From: an uncultured Acetatifactor sp.
GTDB taxonomy: Bacteria; Bacillota; Clostridia; Lachnospirales; Lachnospiraceae
Assembly: GCA_947581865.1 (NCBI GenBank)
Contig: CANPWA010000005.1
Coordinates: forward strand, 62,001-126,000
Reading direction: 5' to 3'
DNA: 64,000 bases
The position numbers and the translations under genes are program-made. Of the stretch, positions 1-8,949 are shown one piece after another. The notes below the pieces were generated by a model. The model was given only the letters and a program-made list of their open reading frames with translations. It searched no databases and had not been told where the DNA came from. The number at the start of each line of letters is the position of its first letter. The first letter of the stretch is position 1.

Positions 1-1135
1 ATCCTGCCGCCCCAAAAAGGATAAGAAAGGAGCCAAACCGGAACATGCCCGCCGCCAGCGCATTCCCTCCGCAGAATGCCTCGGAAAGCTGCGGCGCAAA
101 TACGGCGGGAAAGACAGAGAAAAACATTCCGTAAATGACCGCCATGTGCAGCCCTCCGGAAAAATTTCCCCGGGCATAGCGTTTTTCTTCTTTGCGGATA
201 CAGCCTGCCGTCCTGCAGGCACTCTCCAAAAGCAGCGCGCACGCCGGCAGAAGGAGAATGCCCATCACAGGCAGATATTTCCCGCAGAGCACGCCGTAAT
301 CGTTCATCCCCGCTATATCCTTCACACTTTTCCGAAAGAAAAATAACCCCAGCAAGACAGGCACCAGCTTCAAAACGGAGATCAGAATCAACGGCAGCAT
401 GCTGCCGTAAAAAACACTCGCCTGGCTGGCAAAGGTATCCGTAGCCCTCATGCCCTCCGAACCGGATCTTTTCTCTTTCCCGCGGCTTCCGCGATATACT
501 AAGAACAGAAAGATAAACACAAAAAGCTCCGATATCAGAACCGCGGCCGACACTCCCATCCCTCCGTACATCGCCGTAAAATTCTCCTGTCTCAAAAGAG
601 CGCTGACTTTATGCCCGTATCCCTCAAAAAGATTGGCGAACAAAACGGAAAAACCAAGAATGCACACCTGCCTCATCACATAAGAGATCACCGAGGGCAG
701 CTCCGTCCCCTCCCCCTGGAAATACCCCAGCAGCACGGACACCAGGGCACGCAGGAATACAGCCGGCGCCAGGATCCTGATCATGACCACACTGTAACTT
801 AACCCGAAAACCTTCTCTCCCAGCAAACCGGATCCGGCAAAGAGAAGCACACTGCCCAAAAGCCCTGTAATGCCCTCCAGGAACATGATATTTCTCCGCA
901 GTTTCCCGGCATTTTTATACTGCCCCCTCACGCTCCTTGCCCTCAGAAGTCTCCCCAGCACATCCGCCGTTTTACTTCCCGCTATCGTCCAGAATAAAAC
1001 AAAGCACTCCACGGCCACAGCCAGATAGGCAATCCCATTGTCCCCCAGTATATTTCCCAGTACAAGGAAGGTGATCATTTCCAGCACATGAGATGCTGTT
1101 TCCATCTGCCGTTTCTTTATCTCCACCTGATTCAT
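1..1135 (-). CDS. MOP-superfamily (MATE/MurJ-like) membrane flippase, C-terminus cut by window edge
   Basis: An open frame runs from an ATG at 1135 to the window edge, about 378 residues, without a stop. It opens with MNQVEIKKRQMETASHV and has many alternating hydrophobic segments, with basic and polar loops between them. The helix-rich layout and phrases such as PAVFLRALVSVLLGYFQGEG resemble the multidrug/oligosaccharidyl-lipid/polysaccharide (MOP) exporter fold, which covers MATE drug exporters and SpoVB/MurJ-type lipid flippases. A GAGG lies 8 to 9 bases before the start. It lies 52 bp downstream of ybeY. The family assignment is from sequence character only; which substrate it moves cannot be told, and the C-terminal part is missing here. 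Confidence 0.6.
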   Translation of the reverse strand, partial: MNQVEIKKRQMETASHVLEMITFLVLGNILGDNGIAYLAVAVECFVLFWTIAGSKTADVLGRLLRARSVRGQYKNAGKLRRNIMFLEGITGLLGSVLLFAGSGLLGEKVFGLSYSVVMIRILAPAVFLRALVSVLLGYFQGEGTELPSVISYVMRQVCILGFSVLFANLFEGYGHKVSALLRQENFTAMYGGMGVSAAVLISELFVFIFLFLVYRGSRGKEKRSGSEGMRATDTFASQASVFYGSMLPLILISVLKLVPVLLGLFFFRKSVKDIAGMNDYGVLCGKYLPVMGILLLPACALLLESACRTAGCIRKEEKRYARGNFSGGLHMAVIYGMFFSVFPAVFAPQLSEAFCGGNALAAGMFRFGSFLILFGAAG

Positions 1136-1187
1136 TCGTTCATCCTCATTGCTTTCTCATCTCTGAATCCTTAAATCCACGGTCGGG

Positions 1188-1694
1188 TTAACCTCTGGCA
1201 ATCCCCAGAGCGGTGAGTATCCGCTCCTGTTTTTTCTCCATCACTTCCGCATCTTCCGCCTCCATGTGGTCATATCCGCACAAATGCAGCAGACTGTGCG
1301 TAACCAGGAACGCAAACTCTCTTTTCAGGCTGTTTCCATACTCTTGCGCCTGGGACTTTACCTTGTCCGAAGAGAGGATGATATCTCCCAGCACCAGCTC
1401 TCCCGTGTCCGGGTCAAAGTAATCCGCCGCGTTCTCCTCCACAAACGCAAAACTGCCGGGTGTCCCGTAATCCAGATTGGGGAAAGACAACACATCCGTC
1501 TCCCTGTCAATCCCGCGGTATCTGCAATTGTATTCCCTTATCCGCTCATTATCCGTCACCAACACATTGACGCAGACCTCATAGGGGCAGTTCTCCTCCT
1601 CCAGCACAGCCCGGGCAAGCGCCTCCACGAGCGGTTCCACCTCAAAAGGATAATCGTTTTCCACATTTTCATCAAACTCAATGTAAAAAGTCAT
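1188..1694 (-). CDS. ybeY: Endoribonuclease YbeY (rRNA maturation factor)
   Basis: A protein of 168 residues with the family signature HSLLHLCGYDH at residues 133-143, giving the three zinc-binding histidines 133, 137 and 143. YbeY is a single-strand endoribonuclease acting in 16S rRNA 3' end maturation and 70S quality control. Length fits the family (about 150-170). The start at 1694 overlaps the end of the PgpH-like gene by 17 bp, so the two are probably translated together. The neighbours phoH and the PgpH-like gene match the usual Firmicute order, which supports the call. Confidence 0.95.
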   Translation of the reverse strand: MTFYIEFDENVENDYPFEVEPLVEALARAVLEEENCPYEVCVNVLVTDNERIREYNCRYRGIDRETDVLSFPNLDYGTPGSFAFVEENAADYFDPDTGELVLGDIILSSDKVKSQAQEYGNSLKREFAFLVTHSLLHLCGYDHMEAEDAEVMEKKQERILTALGIARG

Positions 1695-2862
1695 AGTAGA
1701 GCTTTTCCTCCTTAAAGATGTCGCGCATGGTCGTAAGCTGTCTCACGGTAATGTCACACTCACGGAAGATCTCCGTCTCCTGATACCGCGCAAAGACCGC
1801 GTCGATCACCCTGTCATAGTCTCCCTCCCTGCCGGGGGATCTCTCCAGCAGCAGCATAATGGCGCTGATGATGTTCTCCGACGCCATCAACACTGCCGTC
1901 TCCTTATGCCGCACGGGGCTTTTTTTGTCGCCGTACTCCTCAAGGATCGCAGCCGCCTTTGGCGGAAAGGAATAGGTCTCCCTCAGCAGCGCAAGGCGCT
2001 CACCCATGCCGTGATAATATCCCGCGCATTTCAGCGCATCGGTATCCAGCCCCAGCCTCGCCGCAATCCGCTCGCAAAAGTACGCCGTATGTATGCTTTT
2101 CATATAGGCGCGCCGGTCCTGCTCCCGCAAAGCACCCAGGATCTCGTTTTCCGGATCGTTTAAATCCAGGTAATTTTCGCGGTACCGGTACAGAATCTTG
2201 TCCGAAAAATATTTCAGGAGCGCCAGGATCATAATGCCGCAGACAAATAGGTTCGCGGCCGGCAGCACAAAGGATTCCACACTCGGGCGGGCATTTGCCA
2301 CGAGCACCGTTCCCGCCGTCTCACAGACCAAAAGGCCGAGAAGTGACAGCAAAAGCGGCAGCCCCGCCTGAAACCCGCTCTTTAATTTCCCGAATAAAGT
2401 GACCCCGATCAGCCCGCTGACCAGATACATCATAAACACGGCGTTGTCCGCCCCCGTCTGGGACACGGTGATCCCCAGAAGCAGCGTGGCTCCCACAACC
2501 CCCAGACGCGCGCTTCCGAACAGCTCCAGCATGATATAGACCGGCAGGAAAGGCCATGCCGCCTCCGGCAGGAATATGCACACACAGGCGACACACAGCC
2601 CCAGTGCAAAACAGATCCAGAACCTTCTCCCATGCTTTACGCTGTCATCGCTTACAGACTCGTCCAGACTTTCTTTGCGCAGACAAAACCCCAACGCGGC
2701 GATGCCAAGCACCGCAAGGACGATCCGGCTGAGGATATCGGGAAACAGATGCTTCGTCATATCCGTTAAATTTACCGCCAGGATGCACAGCGATGCAAGC
2801 AGCATGCAGATTCCCTCCGGCAGAAGTACGGCGGCGGTAATTTTGAATTTATTTCCTGCCAT
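1678..2862 (-). CDS. PgpH/YqfF-like membrane protein with a degenerate HD domain
   Basis: A protein of 394 residues: about seven hydrophobic segments in residues 8-245, then a cytoplasmic domain. It sits where Firmicutes carry yqfF (pgpH), the seven-TM HD phosphodiesterase that degrades c-di-AMP. The first HD histidine survives (HTAY, residue 258), but the HD pair is YYHGMG (284-285) instead of YYHDIGK. No HH pair follows, and the late aspartate of IADSVEA is replaced in MASEN (326-330). The long extracellular domain of full PgpH (about 700 residues) is absent. It probably cannot bind the two metals, so it is likely a non-catalytic relative, perhaps a sensor or binding protein. The start at 2862 is chosen over 2907 because a GGGCGGGAG lies just before it. 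It overlaps phoH by 14 bp. Confidence 0.75.
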   Translation of the reverse strand: MAGNKFKITAAVLLPEGICMLLASLCILAVNLTDMTKHLFPDILSRIVLAVLGIAALGFCLRKESLDESVSDDSVKHGRRFWICFALGLCVACVCIFLPEAAWPFLPVYIMLELFGSARLGVVGATLLLGITVSQTGADNAVFMMYLVSGLIGVTLFGKLKSGFQAGLPLLLSLLGLLVCETAGTVLVANARPSVESFVLPAANLFVCGIMILALLKYFSDKILYRYRENYLDLNDPENEILGALREQDRRAYMKSIHTAYFCERIAARLGLDTDALKCAGYYHGMGERLALLRETYSFPPKAAAILEEYGDKKSPVRHKETAVLMASENIISAIMLLLERSPGREGDYDRVIDAVFARYQETEIFRECDITVRQLTTMRDIFKEEKLYYDFLH

Positions 2863-3847
2863 GTTTCTCCCGCCCCTTACATTTCTCTTTTGCCTCATAA
2901 TCTTCATAAGCCTTCACGATCTTCTGTACCAGAGGATGACGGACCACATCCTTGCTGGTGAGATTACAAAAGGCGATCCCGTCTATCTTCCCCAGCACCC
3001 TCTCCGCGATATCCAGCCCTGACCGGCTGCCCGCAGGCAGATCCTTCTGCGTAGAGTCGCCGGTGACGACCACTTTGGAGCCAAAGCCGATACGGGTCAG
3101 AAACATCTTCATCTGGGCGGGCGTGGTGTTCTGGGCCTCGTCCAGTATGATGTAGGCATTGTCCAGTGTTCTGCCGCGCATATACGCCAGAGGCGCCACC
3201 TCTATCAGCCCCTTTTCCATATTTTTCGCAAAACTCTCTGCCCCCATGATCTGGTAGAGCGCGTCGTACAAAGGACGCAGATAGGGGTCCACTTTGCTCT
3301 GCAGATCTCCGGGGAGAAAGCCGAGTTTTTCCCCCGCCTCGATGGCGGGTCTGGTGAGGATGATCCTGCCCACTTCCTCATTTTTAAACGCCGTGATCGC
3401 CATCGCCATGGCAAGATAGGTCTTGCCGGTCCCCGCCGGTCCCAGACCGAAGACGATCATGTTGTTCCGGATGGCATCCACATAGTTTTTTTGTCCCATT
3501 GTTTTAGGCTTGACAGGCTTGCCGTTTACCGTGTGGCAGATACAGTCCCCGTCGATTTCCGTGATCGCCTCCGCATGGGATTCCCTGCCCAGGGTGATGG
3601 CGTAGTCCACATTCTGTTCCTCAATGTCATTGCCCCTGTCCGAGAGGATCGCAAGCTGCTTGAGCACCGCGACGGTCTGCCTCACGTTCTCCTCCCTGCC
3701 GGAAACTGCCACATGCCCGTTTCTGTCCACCACAGCCACCTGGAAATCCCTCTCCAGCTTTTTGAGAAATGCGTCCTGCATGCCAAAGATTTTCTGCATA
3801 TGTTGTGTGGGTATCTCAACATTCATGGAAAAGGGCTTATCCTCCAT
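2849..3847 (-). CDS. phoH: PhoH-family ATPase
   Basis: A protein of 332 residues. The N-terminal part is a small KH-like region, followed by a P-loop ATPase with Walker A GPAGTGKT at 136-143 and Walker B IILDEAQ at 233-239. The PhoH/YlaK-type fold is a helicase-like ATPase, often fused or adjacent to RNA-processing genes; its cellular role is not settled. The start at 3847 gives the classic N-terminus and follows GAGGAG at good distance; the longer frame to 3949 only adds a basic tail inside yqfD. It overlaps yqfD by 11 bp and the PgpH-like gene by 14 bp, so the block looks translationally coupled. Confidence 0.93.
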   Translation of the reverse strand: MEDKPFSMNVEIPTQHMQKIFGMQDAFLKKLERDFQVAVVDRNGHVAVSGREENVRQTVAVLKQLAILSDRGNDIEEQNVDYAITLGRESHAEAITEIDGDCICHTVNGKPVKPKTMGQKNYVDAIRNNMIVFGLGPAGTGKTYLAMAMAITAFKNEEVGRIILTRPAIEAGEKLGFLPGDLQSKVDPYLRPLYDALYQIMGAESFAKNMEKGLIEVAPLAYMRGRTLDNAYIILDEAQNTTPAQMKMFLTRIGFGSKVVVTGDSTQKDLPAGSRSGLDIAERVLGKIDGIAFCNLTSKDVVRHPLVQKIVKAYEDYEAKEKCKGREKHGRK

Positions 3848-5075
3848 CCTGACTCTCCTCAACCGCTGTTTCTTCCTTAACCGTGGCAGCTCTCTTTCCC
3901 GCGGGCTCCTGCACCAGAAATTCACCGTGCAGTACCCACATACTACCACTTGTATCTATTGTAACATCTTTTTCAATAATTTGTACCCCTTTTTCCTCTA
4001 AACTTGTAAGAAATTGCATTAAATTTTCCTTAAGAATCCCTTCTGCCGCCTCCTGAGTGTATTCGTGCTCCACATTCTGATACTCTCTGTAGGTATAAGT
4101 GCCAATATAAACCGGGATCCTCAGCTTCTCAAACAGGACCGGTCTGCCCTGTCTCATCACCCTGTCATAGTTCAGATAGGAATTGTCCCCGGGCAGCTTC
4201 CCCTCAAAGCCTTCTCCCAGCCGCACAAAGGGCTGTGTCGTCTCCCGCCCCGTGTATTCCTTTGCAATATAGTCAAAGGGAAGTTCGTCCTGATAGAGCG
4301 TCGTATGTTCTATGACGATATCTGCGTCCGCATCCGTAAACAGATATTCCCTGGCAGTACCGTCCTCGTTATATACGGGCACTTTGCCGTCCACCAGCAC
4401 ATCTTTCTCCTCCACCACAGTCCCGATGCGCACCTGCGGCACGCCTTTTCTCACCACCATCGACACCACCGTGCCCGCAAATTCCGACACCAGATCCGTC
4501 CCCTCCGTCTCCTTATCGGCAATGTCCGCATTCAGGATCGGAGCGTCATTTTCCTTTATGGAAATCCTAAGTCTGGTGCCGTCGAGTTTAGCGGAAGTCC
4601 AGGTCACCAGAGAAAAATTCCTCCGGATCTCCTTTTCCAAAGATTCGATGTCCAGATGATCCTTGCGCATCCCTTCCCGCACATTCTGCGCCTGCAGGAA
4701 AGTTTCAAGCTGGTCTTTGGTGATCCGGCTGTTGCCCTCGATGTCAATATCCCACACAAACTGCCCGGAGAGATACCAGAAACCGATGGCAAGCAAAAAA
4801 CCCGCAAAAAAAATCTTCCGCCTCCGCATGACCGGCACCAAAAAAGGTAGTCCACATCTTTCCAGAATGACTACCTTGGTCCTTGTTTTCCTCGCTATGG
4901 ATTTTAATTTATAGACACTCTGCAGGCTGATACACATACAATAACTGTCGCCCTCCTGCACAATATCCCACAGCAGAATATCCTTGTTGCTGCATAGATT
5001 CATAAAACGCTCCGGAGAAAACCCGCTGACGCGAATGCGCAGATAACCCCTGAGATATTTTATTATATCAAGCAT
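3837..5075 (-). CDS. yqfD: Sporulation protein YqfD
   Basis: A protein of 412 residues beginning MLDIIKYLRGYLRIRVSGF, a characteristic YqfD opening. A membrane segment (KIFFAGFLLAIGFWYLSGQF) lies near residue 90-110, and a long extracytoplasmic region follows, with a motif for ordered strands and a highly acidic tail. YqfD-family proteins belong to the mother-cell sporulation gene set in Firmicutes; their biochemical function is not established. Its partner yqfC lies 21 bp upstream and phoH overlaps it downstream. This linkage matches the conserved yqfC-yqfD-phoH order. Confidence 0.88.
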   Translation of the reverse strand: MLDIIKYLRGYLRIRVSGFSPERFMNLCSNKDILLWDIVQEGDSYCMCISLQSVYKLKSIARKTRTKVVILERCGLPFLVPVMRRRKIFFAGFLLAIGFWYLSGQFVWDIDIEGNSRITKDQLETFLQAQNVREGMRKDHLDIESLEKEIRRNFSLVTWTSAKLDGTRLRISIKENDAPILNADIADKETEGTDLVSEFAGTVVSMVVRKGVPQVRIGTVVEEKDVLVDGKVPVYNEDGTAREYLFTDADADIVIEHTTLYQDELPFDYIAKEYTGRETTQPFVRLGEGFEGKLPGDNSYLNYDRVMRQGRPVLFEKLRIPVYIGTYTYREYQNVEHEYTQEAAEGILKENLMQFLTSLEEKGVQIIEKDVTIDTSGSMWVLHGEFLVQEPAGKRAATVKEETAVEESQDGG

Positions 5076-5096
5076 CTGACACGCTCCTTTTACGGT

Positions 5097-5453
5097 CTAC
5101 AGATATCGCACATTCCGTATATAGCCGCTGATCTTCATATCTTCATTGGTGTAATAGTCGATGGTCAGCCCGTTTCCCTCAAAACAGACCTGACAGGTCT
5201 TCCCCTGAAGAAGGATCGTCTCCTCCGAATACTCCAAAAGCCCGCGGTAGTTTTCCACCCACGCCTCTGTGCAGCCCGTGAGCGTCACCCTTAATGCCCC
5301 CATGCACACATCCCTGGGAAGCTGCAGGGACTCCAAAAGCTTTGCTTTTTTCACATCAGACTGCCCTTTACCGTCCTCCCTGGGACGCCGGCTCTTTTGT
5401 TCCACCCCTTCTCTGTTCTGGTTCTGTGTCGTAAATTTTGAAACGCCTCTCAT
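5097..5453 (-). CDS. yqfC: YabP/YqfC-family sporulation protein
   Basis: A protein of 118 residues. The last 80 residues carry the YabP/YqfC pattern: LPRDVCMGALRVTLTG, then a LLEYSEETILLQ strand pattern and a short C-terminal GYIRNVRYL. The first 35 residues are polar and basic and not part of the conserved domain, so the real start could be internal. YqfC is a small sporulation protein expressed in the mother cell and encoded directly before yqfD, as here. Its molecular job is unknown. Confidence 0.82.
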   Translation of the reverse strand: MRGVSKFTTQNQNREGVEQKSRRPREDGKGQSDVKKAKLLESLQLPRDVCMGALRVTLTGCTEAWVENYRGLLEYSEETILLQGKTCQVCFEGNGLTIDYYTNEDMKISGYIRNVRYL

Positions 5454-5555
5454 GATATCCTGACCTTACTCCGGGCAGGAAACAGCCGATGACTATCCGC
5501 GCAGGCAAGCCACGGATCACTCATCCAAACCGTAATGCCCGGTATCTGTAATAAC

Positions 5556-5584
5556 AGTGTATGAGGCAGATCAGAAAGCTATGT
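5556..5584 (-). promoter_or_regulatory. Possible sigma-E-type promoter of yqfC-yqfD
   Basis: On the minus strand CATACACT (5556-5563) matches the sigma-E -10 consensus. A weak -35 candidate ACATAG sits 15 bp upstream (5579-5584). The yqfC and yqfD families belong to the mother-cell regulon in Bacillus, which makes such a site expected. The -35 is poor, so this is tentative. Confidence 0.35.
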
Positions 5585-5608
5585 CTGTTTCGACACTGGA
5601 ATCCTCCG

Positions 5609-5648
5609 TTTTATATATCACGTTTTTATATCACGTTTTTATATCACG
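5609..5648. repeat. Three tandem 13-14 bp units at the end of the nucleoside phosphorylase gene
   Basis: Three adjacent copies of TTTTTATATCACG lie at 5609-5622, 5623-5635 and 5636-5648; the first has one extra TA and lacks one T. The unit carries the TAA stop of the phosphorylase gene, so the last codons and stop are duplicated downstream. It looks like local slippage and has no obvious function. Confidence 0.85.
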
Positions 5649-6946
5649 CCCTTTATGATCCCGCGTTCATCCCTCCCGGGCTGCTCATCCCCGATGGTAT
5701 ACGCCTGTAAGAACCGTTCCCCGGCCGCAGCGCATTTGTCCTCATCATTCGCGTGAAGATAGGCAAGGGGTTCTCCCTCCTCCACATGATCCCCCACCTT
5801 TTTTTCCAGTATCAGCCCCACTGCCAAGTCGATGGCGCTCTCCTTGGTCTCCCGGCCGCCTCCCAGGATCAGGGAACAGATCCCGATCTCATCACAGGCA
5901 ATGTGCTGCACATAGCCGCTCCTGCAAGCCACAACCGGCCGCACAACAGACGCCGCAGGCAGAAGTTCGGGGTGATAGACCGCCTCGCGGTCGCCTCCCT
6001 GCGCCCCCACAAACTCAGCCAGCTTTTTCAGCGCACTGCCGTCCGAGATAACCTGTTTTAATCTTTCCCTCGCGCTCTCCACACTCTCTGCCTTCTCTCC
6101 CACAAGCAGCATCCGGCTGCCCAGCGTCAGGCAAAGCTCTGTGAAGTCCTCCGGGCCCTGCCCGTTTAATGTGGCAATCGCTTCCTTTACCTCCAGCGCG
6201 TTGCCCACAGCCCTGCCCAGAGGCTGGTCCATATCCGAGATGACGGCAACGGTACGGCGTCCTGCCGCGGTGCCGATATCCACCATCTCCCGCGCCAGGG
6301 CAAGGGCGTCCTCTTCTTTCTTCATAAAAGCCCCGCTGCCGGTTTTGACATCCAGCACAATGGCGTCCGCCCCCGCCGCCAGTTTTTTGCTCATGATGGA
6401 ACTGGCGATCAGAGAGAGATCGTCCACCGTGGCCGTCACATCACGCAGGGCATACAGCTTTTTGTCTGCCGGAGCGAGCTGCGCCGTCTGTCCCATGATG
6501 GCAATGCCGATGTCATTGACCTGTGCGATGAATCTGTCCTTGGAAATCGCCGTGGAAAATCCCGGAAAACTCTCCAGCTTGTCGATGGTCCCGCCGGTGT
6601 GCCCTAACCCTCTGCCGCTCATCTTTGCCACAGGAACACCGCATGCCGCCACCATGGGCGTCAGCGCGAGGGAAGTTTTATCCCCCACCCCTCCCGTGCT
6701 GTGTTTGTCTACCTTGACACCCCGTATCGCCGAGAGGTCGAGCATCTCCCCGCTGTGCGCCATCGCCATGGTGAGCGCGTGGGTCTCCGCCTTCGACATC
6801 TTCTGGAAGAAAACAGCCATCATCAGCGCCGAGACCTGATAGTCCGGAATCTCTCCCCGGGTATAGCCGTCCACAAAGAAACGGATCTCATCGTCAGACA
6901 GCTCACCGCCGTTTCTCTTTTTCATGATGATATCGTACATCCGCAT
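5639..6946 (-). CDS. pdp: Pyrimidine-nucleoside phosphorylase
   Basis: A protein of 435 residues that splits thymidine, uridine or deoxyuridine with phosphate into base and (deoxy)ribose-1-phosphate for nucleoside salvage. It opens [21 protein letters not shown] and contains the family signature [16 protein letters not shown], plus the phosphate-binding [14 protein letters not shown]. The length is standard. The start at 6946 is preferred over 6964 because AAAGG lies before it. It lies 74 bp downstream of the LysM-GH18 gene, with no clear promoter between them. Residues separating Pdp from thymidine-specific DeoA were not resolved, so substrate range is inferred. Confidence 0.92.
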   Translation of the reverse strand: MRMYDIIMKKRNGGELSDDEIRFFVDGYTRGEIPDYQVSALMMAVFFQKMSKAETHALTMAMAHSGEMLDLSAIRGVKVDKHSTGGVGDKTSLALTPMVAACGVPVAKMSGRGLGHTGGTIDKLESFPGFSTAISKDRFIAQVNDIGIAIMGQTAQLAPADKKLYALRDVTATVDDLSLIASSIMSKKLAAGADAIVLDVKTGSGAFMKKEEDALALAREMVDIGTAAGRRTVAVISDMDQPLGRAVGNALEVKEAIATLNGQGPEDFTELCLTLGSRMLLVGEKAESVESARERLKQVISDGSALKKLAEFVGAQGGDREAVYHPELLPAASVVRPVVACRSGYVQHIACDEIGICSLILGGGRETKESAIDLAVGLILEKKVGDHVEEGEPLAYLHANDEDKCAAAGERFLQAYTIGDEQPGRDERGIIKGVI

Positions 6947-7020
6947 AGAGACACCGCCTTTCACTTCCCCGTTTCCTGCATTGATTGTATCACACCTTTT
7001 TCGCGGATGCCATCGGATTT

Positions 7021-8160
7021 TTATCTGTCAATATAAAAATTATCTGCCAAAAGCAGCCAGTTTGCGCGGAACCACTGCATGATCTGCCAGTAGCCGCAGC
7101 CCCTCAGGTTATACTCTTTGATGAGGTTAAACTTCTGCTGGAGGCTGCGCACATCCTCAAACCACACCTCATGCTCCACTCCGGTACTCTGATCCCGATA
7201 CAGGAAATAGGGGCTCTGGGCGAGCTCGTCAAACAAGATCTCTGCCCCCTGGGCAATGGCAATGCGCACCGCCTGCACATTGTTGATGGTGGCAGCCCGC
7301 GTCACCCCTCTCTCATAGGGCAGAGGCCAGTCATAGCCGTAATTGGGGATGCCCAGATCGATCTTACCGGCAGGAATCTCAGTGAGCGCATACTCCACCA
7401 CCCGCCGCACCTGATTGATGGGCGCCACCGCCATGGGCGGCCCATAGGTATAGCCCCACTCATAGGTCATCAAAAGCACATGATCCGCCGCCTCGCCCAG
7501 CGCCCGGTAGTCCTTTCCCTCATAAAGCAGCCCCTGCTGATCCGCGCTGGTCTTGGGCGCCAGCGCCACAGAGGTGTGATAGCCGTTTGCCCGCATGACC
7601 TCTGCCACCCGCCTCACAAACGCCGTAAAGGCGTCCCGGTCCGAGGCCAGGATATACTCGAAATCAATGTCCACTCCCCGATACCCCTTCTCCCCCATGA
7701 GCGTGAGCATACTCTGTATCAGGTTTTCCGTGTAGACAGAGTTGTTGACCACGGAGCTGATGAGATTGTTGTTGAAGTTCCCGTCCACGCCGAAGGGTGT
7801 CAGTGTGAGGATGGGCTGCACGCCCTGCCCCAGCGCCGCCGTGATCATCCAGTCCTCATTCAGATACGGGGCAAGCAGTTCCCCGTCATAAGTAAATCCG
7901 TAAGAAAATATGGGAAGTTCCGAAAGATAGGGAAGGGTCTGTTCCAGCACCCATCTGCTGATGAAGGGATAGGCATAGCCGCTCACGGATATGCTCCGGG
8001 ACGGTGCCCTCTCCCCCGCCGCAATCAAAAGAGCCTGCCCCACGGCAAGCTCATACGGATAGATCAACTGATTGTCCGTCACAAGCCGCTCGACAGATAT
8101 GCCCGTCTCCTCCGCGATCATATCCACATTGTCTCCCGGCTGTACCACATATATCTGCAT
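7021..8160 (-). CDS. LysM and glycoside hydrolase family 18 protein (YaaH/SleL-type spore peptidoglycan hydrolase)
   Basis: A protein of 379 residues. An N-terminal LysM domain (residues 2-47, [20 protein letters not shown]) binds peptidoglycan. A GH18 barrel follows, with the DxDxE motif DIDFE at 164-168, where E168 is the expected acid. This arrangement is that of YaaH/SleL, spore cortex-fragment glucosaminidases that act in germination. There is only one LysM and no signal peptide, which is usual for YaaH proteins that are placed in the spore by the mother cell. It lies 141 bp downstream of an ABC permease gene. Confidence 0.88.
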   Translation of the reverse strand: MQIYVVQPGDNVDMIAEETGISVERLVTDNQLIYPYELAVGQALLIAAGERAPSRSISVSGYAYPFISRWVLEQTLPYLSELPIFSYGFTYDGELLAPYLNEDWMITAALGQGVQPILTLTPFGVDGNFNNNLISSVVNNSVYTENLIQSMLTLMGEKGYRGVDIDFEYILASDRDAFTAFVRRVAEVMRANGYHTSVALAPKTSADQQGLLYEGKDYRALGEAADHVLLMTYEWGYTYGPPMAVAPINQVRRVVEYALTEIPAGKIDLGIPNYGYDWPLPYERGVTRAATINNVQAVRIAIAQGAEILFDELAQSPYFLYRDQSTGVEHEVWFEDVRSLQQKFNLIKEYNLRGCGYWQIMQWFRANWLLLADNFYIDR

Positions 8161-8301
8161 AAAAGTTTCCGTCCGCCGTACACCTTGCTACAGTATACGC
8201 GCCAGAACCCTCAAAGGTTCCCGCCCAGGTACAGGCGCTCATCCCCGGTCTTTTCCCGCAGCGCTCCTGTACCCGGCAGATCTTCCCGTCCGCCAAAAAT
8301 G

Positions 8302-8949
8302 TCAGTACTCCTTCCTGTTCATGATATGAGTGCTGACCGCCATGGAGAGGCACAACACAACCGCAGTGAATCCCCCTGTCACTGCAAGGTCTCCGACCGC
8401 CCCCAGACGCTCCATGCTCCTCGAGAGCTGCCCTTGGATGTTGACGCCTCCATGGAGAGCCAGAGAGCCGATGATCACAACCACAACTACCCAGATCCCA
8501 AGCAGAATACTCCGGCTTTTCTCCGTCCCAAATTTCAGGTTAAGAGGGATCATCAGACATGCCACCCACAAAAGCACCATCCAGAGCATTAGACAGACCA
8601 TCAGATGCTCTCCCGGCATCAGCCCTTCCCTGTCTGTCATAAACGCCGCCATTGTACCGGAAAAAACGCATCCTGCCGCCGAAGTCAGGATGACAAATAA
8701 ATATTTTTCAGCCACATAGAGTCTGGGCGTCACAGGCAGTGAAAAAAGATAGGCATAGCCGTTGTCAAAGCTGTCATAGCTGATGGTATTGAGCATCATA
8801 AGACCGCCGAACATCGTACAGTATGACACAAAAAAGTAAACATATCTGCTCGATGAAGCAAACAAGATCCCCCCCATTCCCACAAGAAACAGCAGTACCA
8901 TCCAGTTCTTCTTCATAAACTGAAAATCTTTGATCAACAATCCTGTCAT
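8302..8949 (-). CDS. ABC-2-type exporter permease
   Basis: A protein of 215 residues with six hydrophobic segments, opening MTGLLIKDFQFMKKNWMVLL, the usual ABC-2 permease start (short cytoplasmic helix, then TM1). It overlaps the ATPase gene by 4 bp (ATGA), a sign of translational coupling. With the ATPase and the GntR regulator it forms a three-gene operon like Bacillus ytr genes. The cargo is unknown; such systems often respond to cell-envelope stress or peptide antibiotics. Confidence 0.85.
   Translation of the reverse strand: MTGLLIKDFQFMKKNWMVLLFLVGMGGILFASSSRYVYFFVSYCTMFGGLMMLNTISYDSFDNGYAYLFSLPVTPRLYVAEKYLFVILTSAAGCVFSGTMAAFMTDREGLMPGEHLMVCLMLWMVLLWVACLMIPLNLKFGTEKSRSILLGIWVVVVVIIGSLALHGGVNIQGQLSRSMERLGAVGDLAVTGGFTAVVLCLSMAVSTHIMNRKEY

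Noticed and set aside
6985..8592. Plus-strand open frame of 535 codons
   Set aside because: It lies opposite the LysM-GH18 gene and the 3' end of the ABC permease, has no ribosome site, and is rich in His/Pro/Arg as expected from an antisense frame in GC-rich coding DNA.
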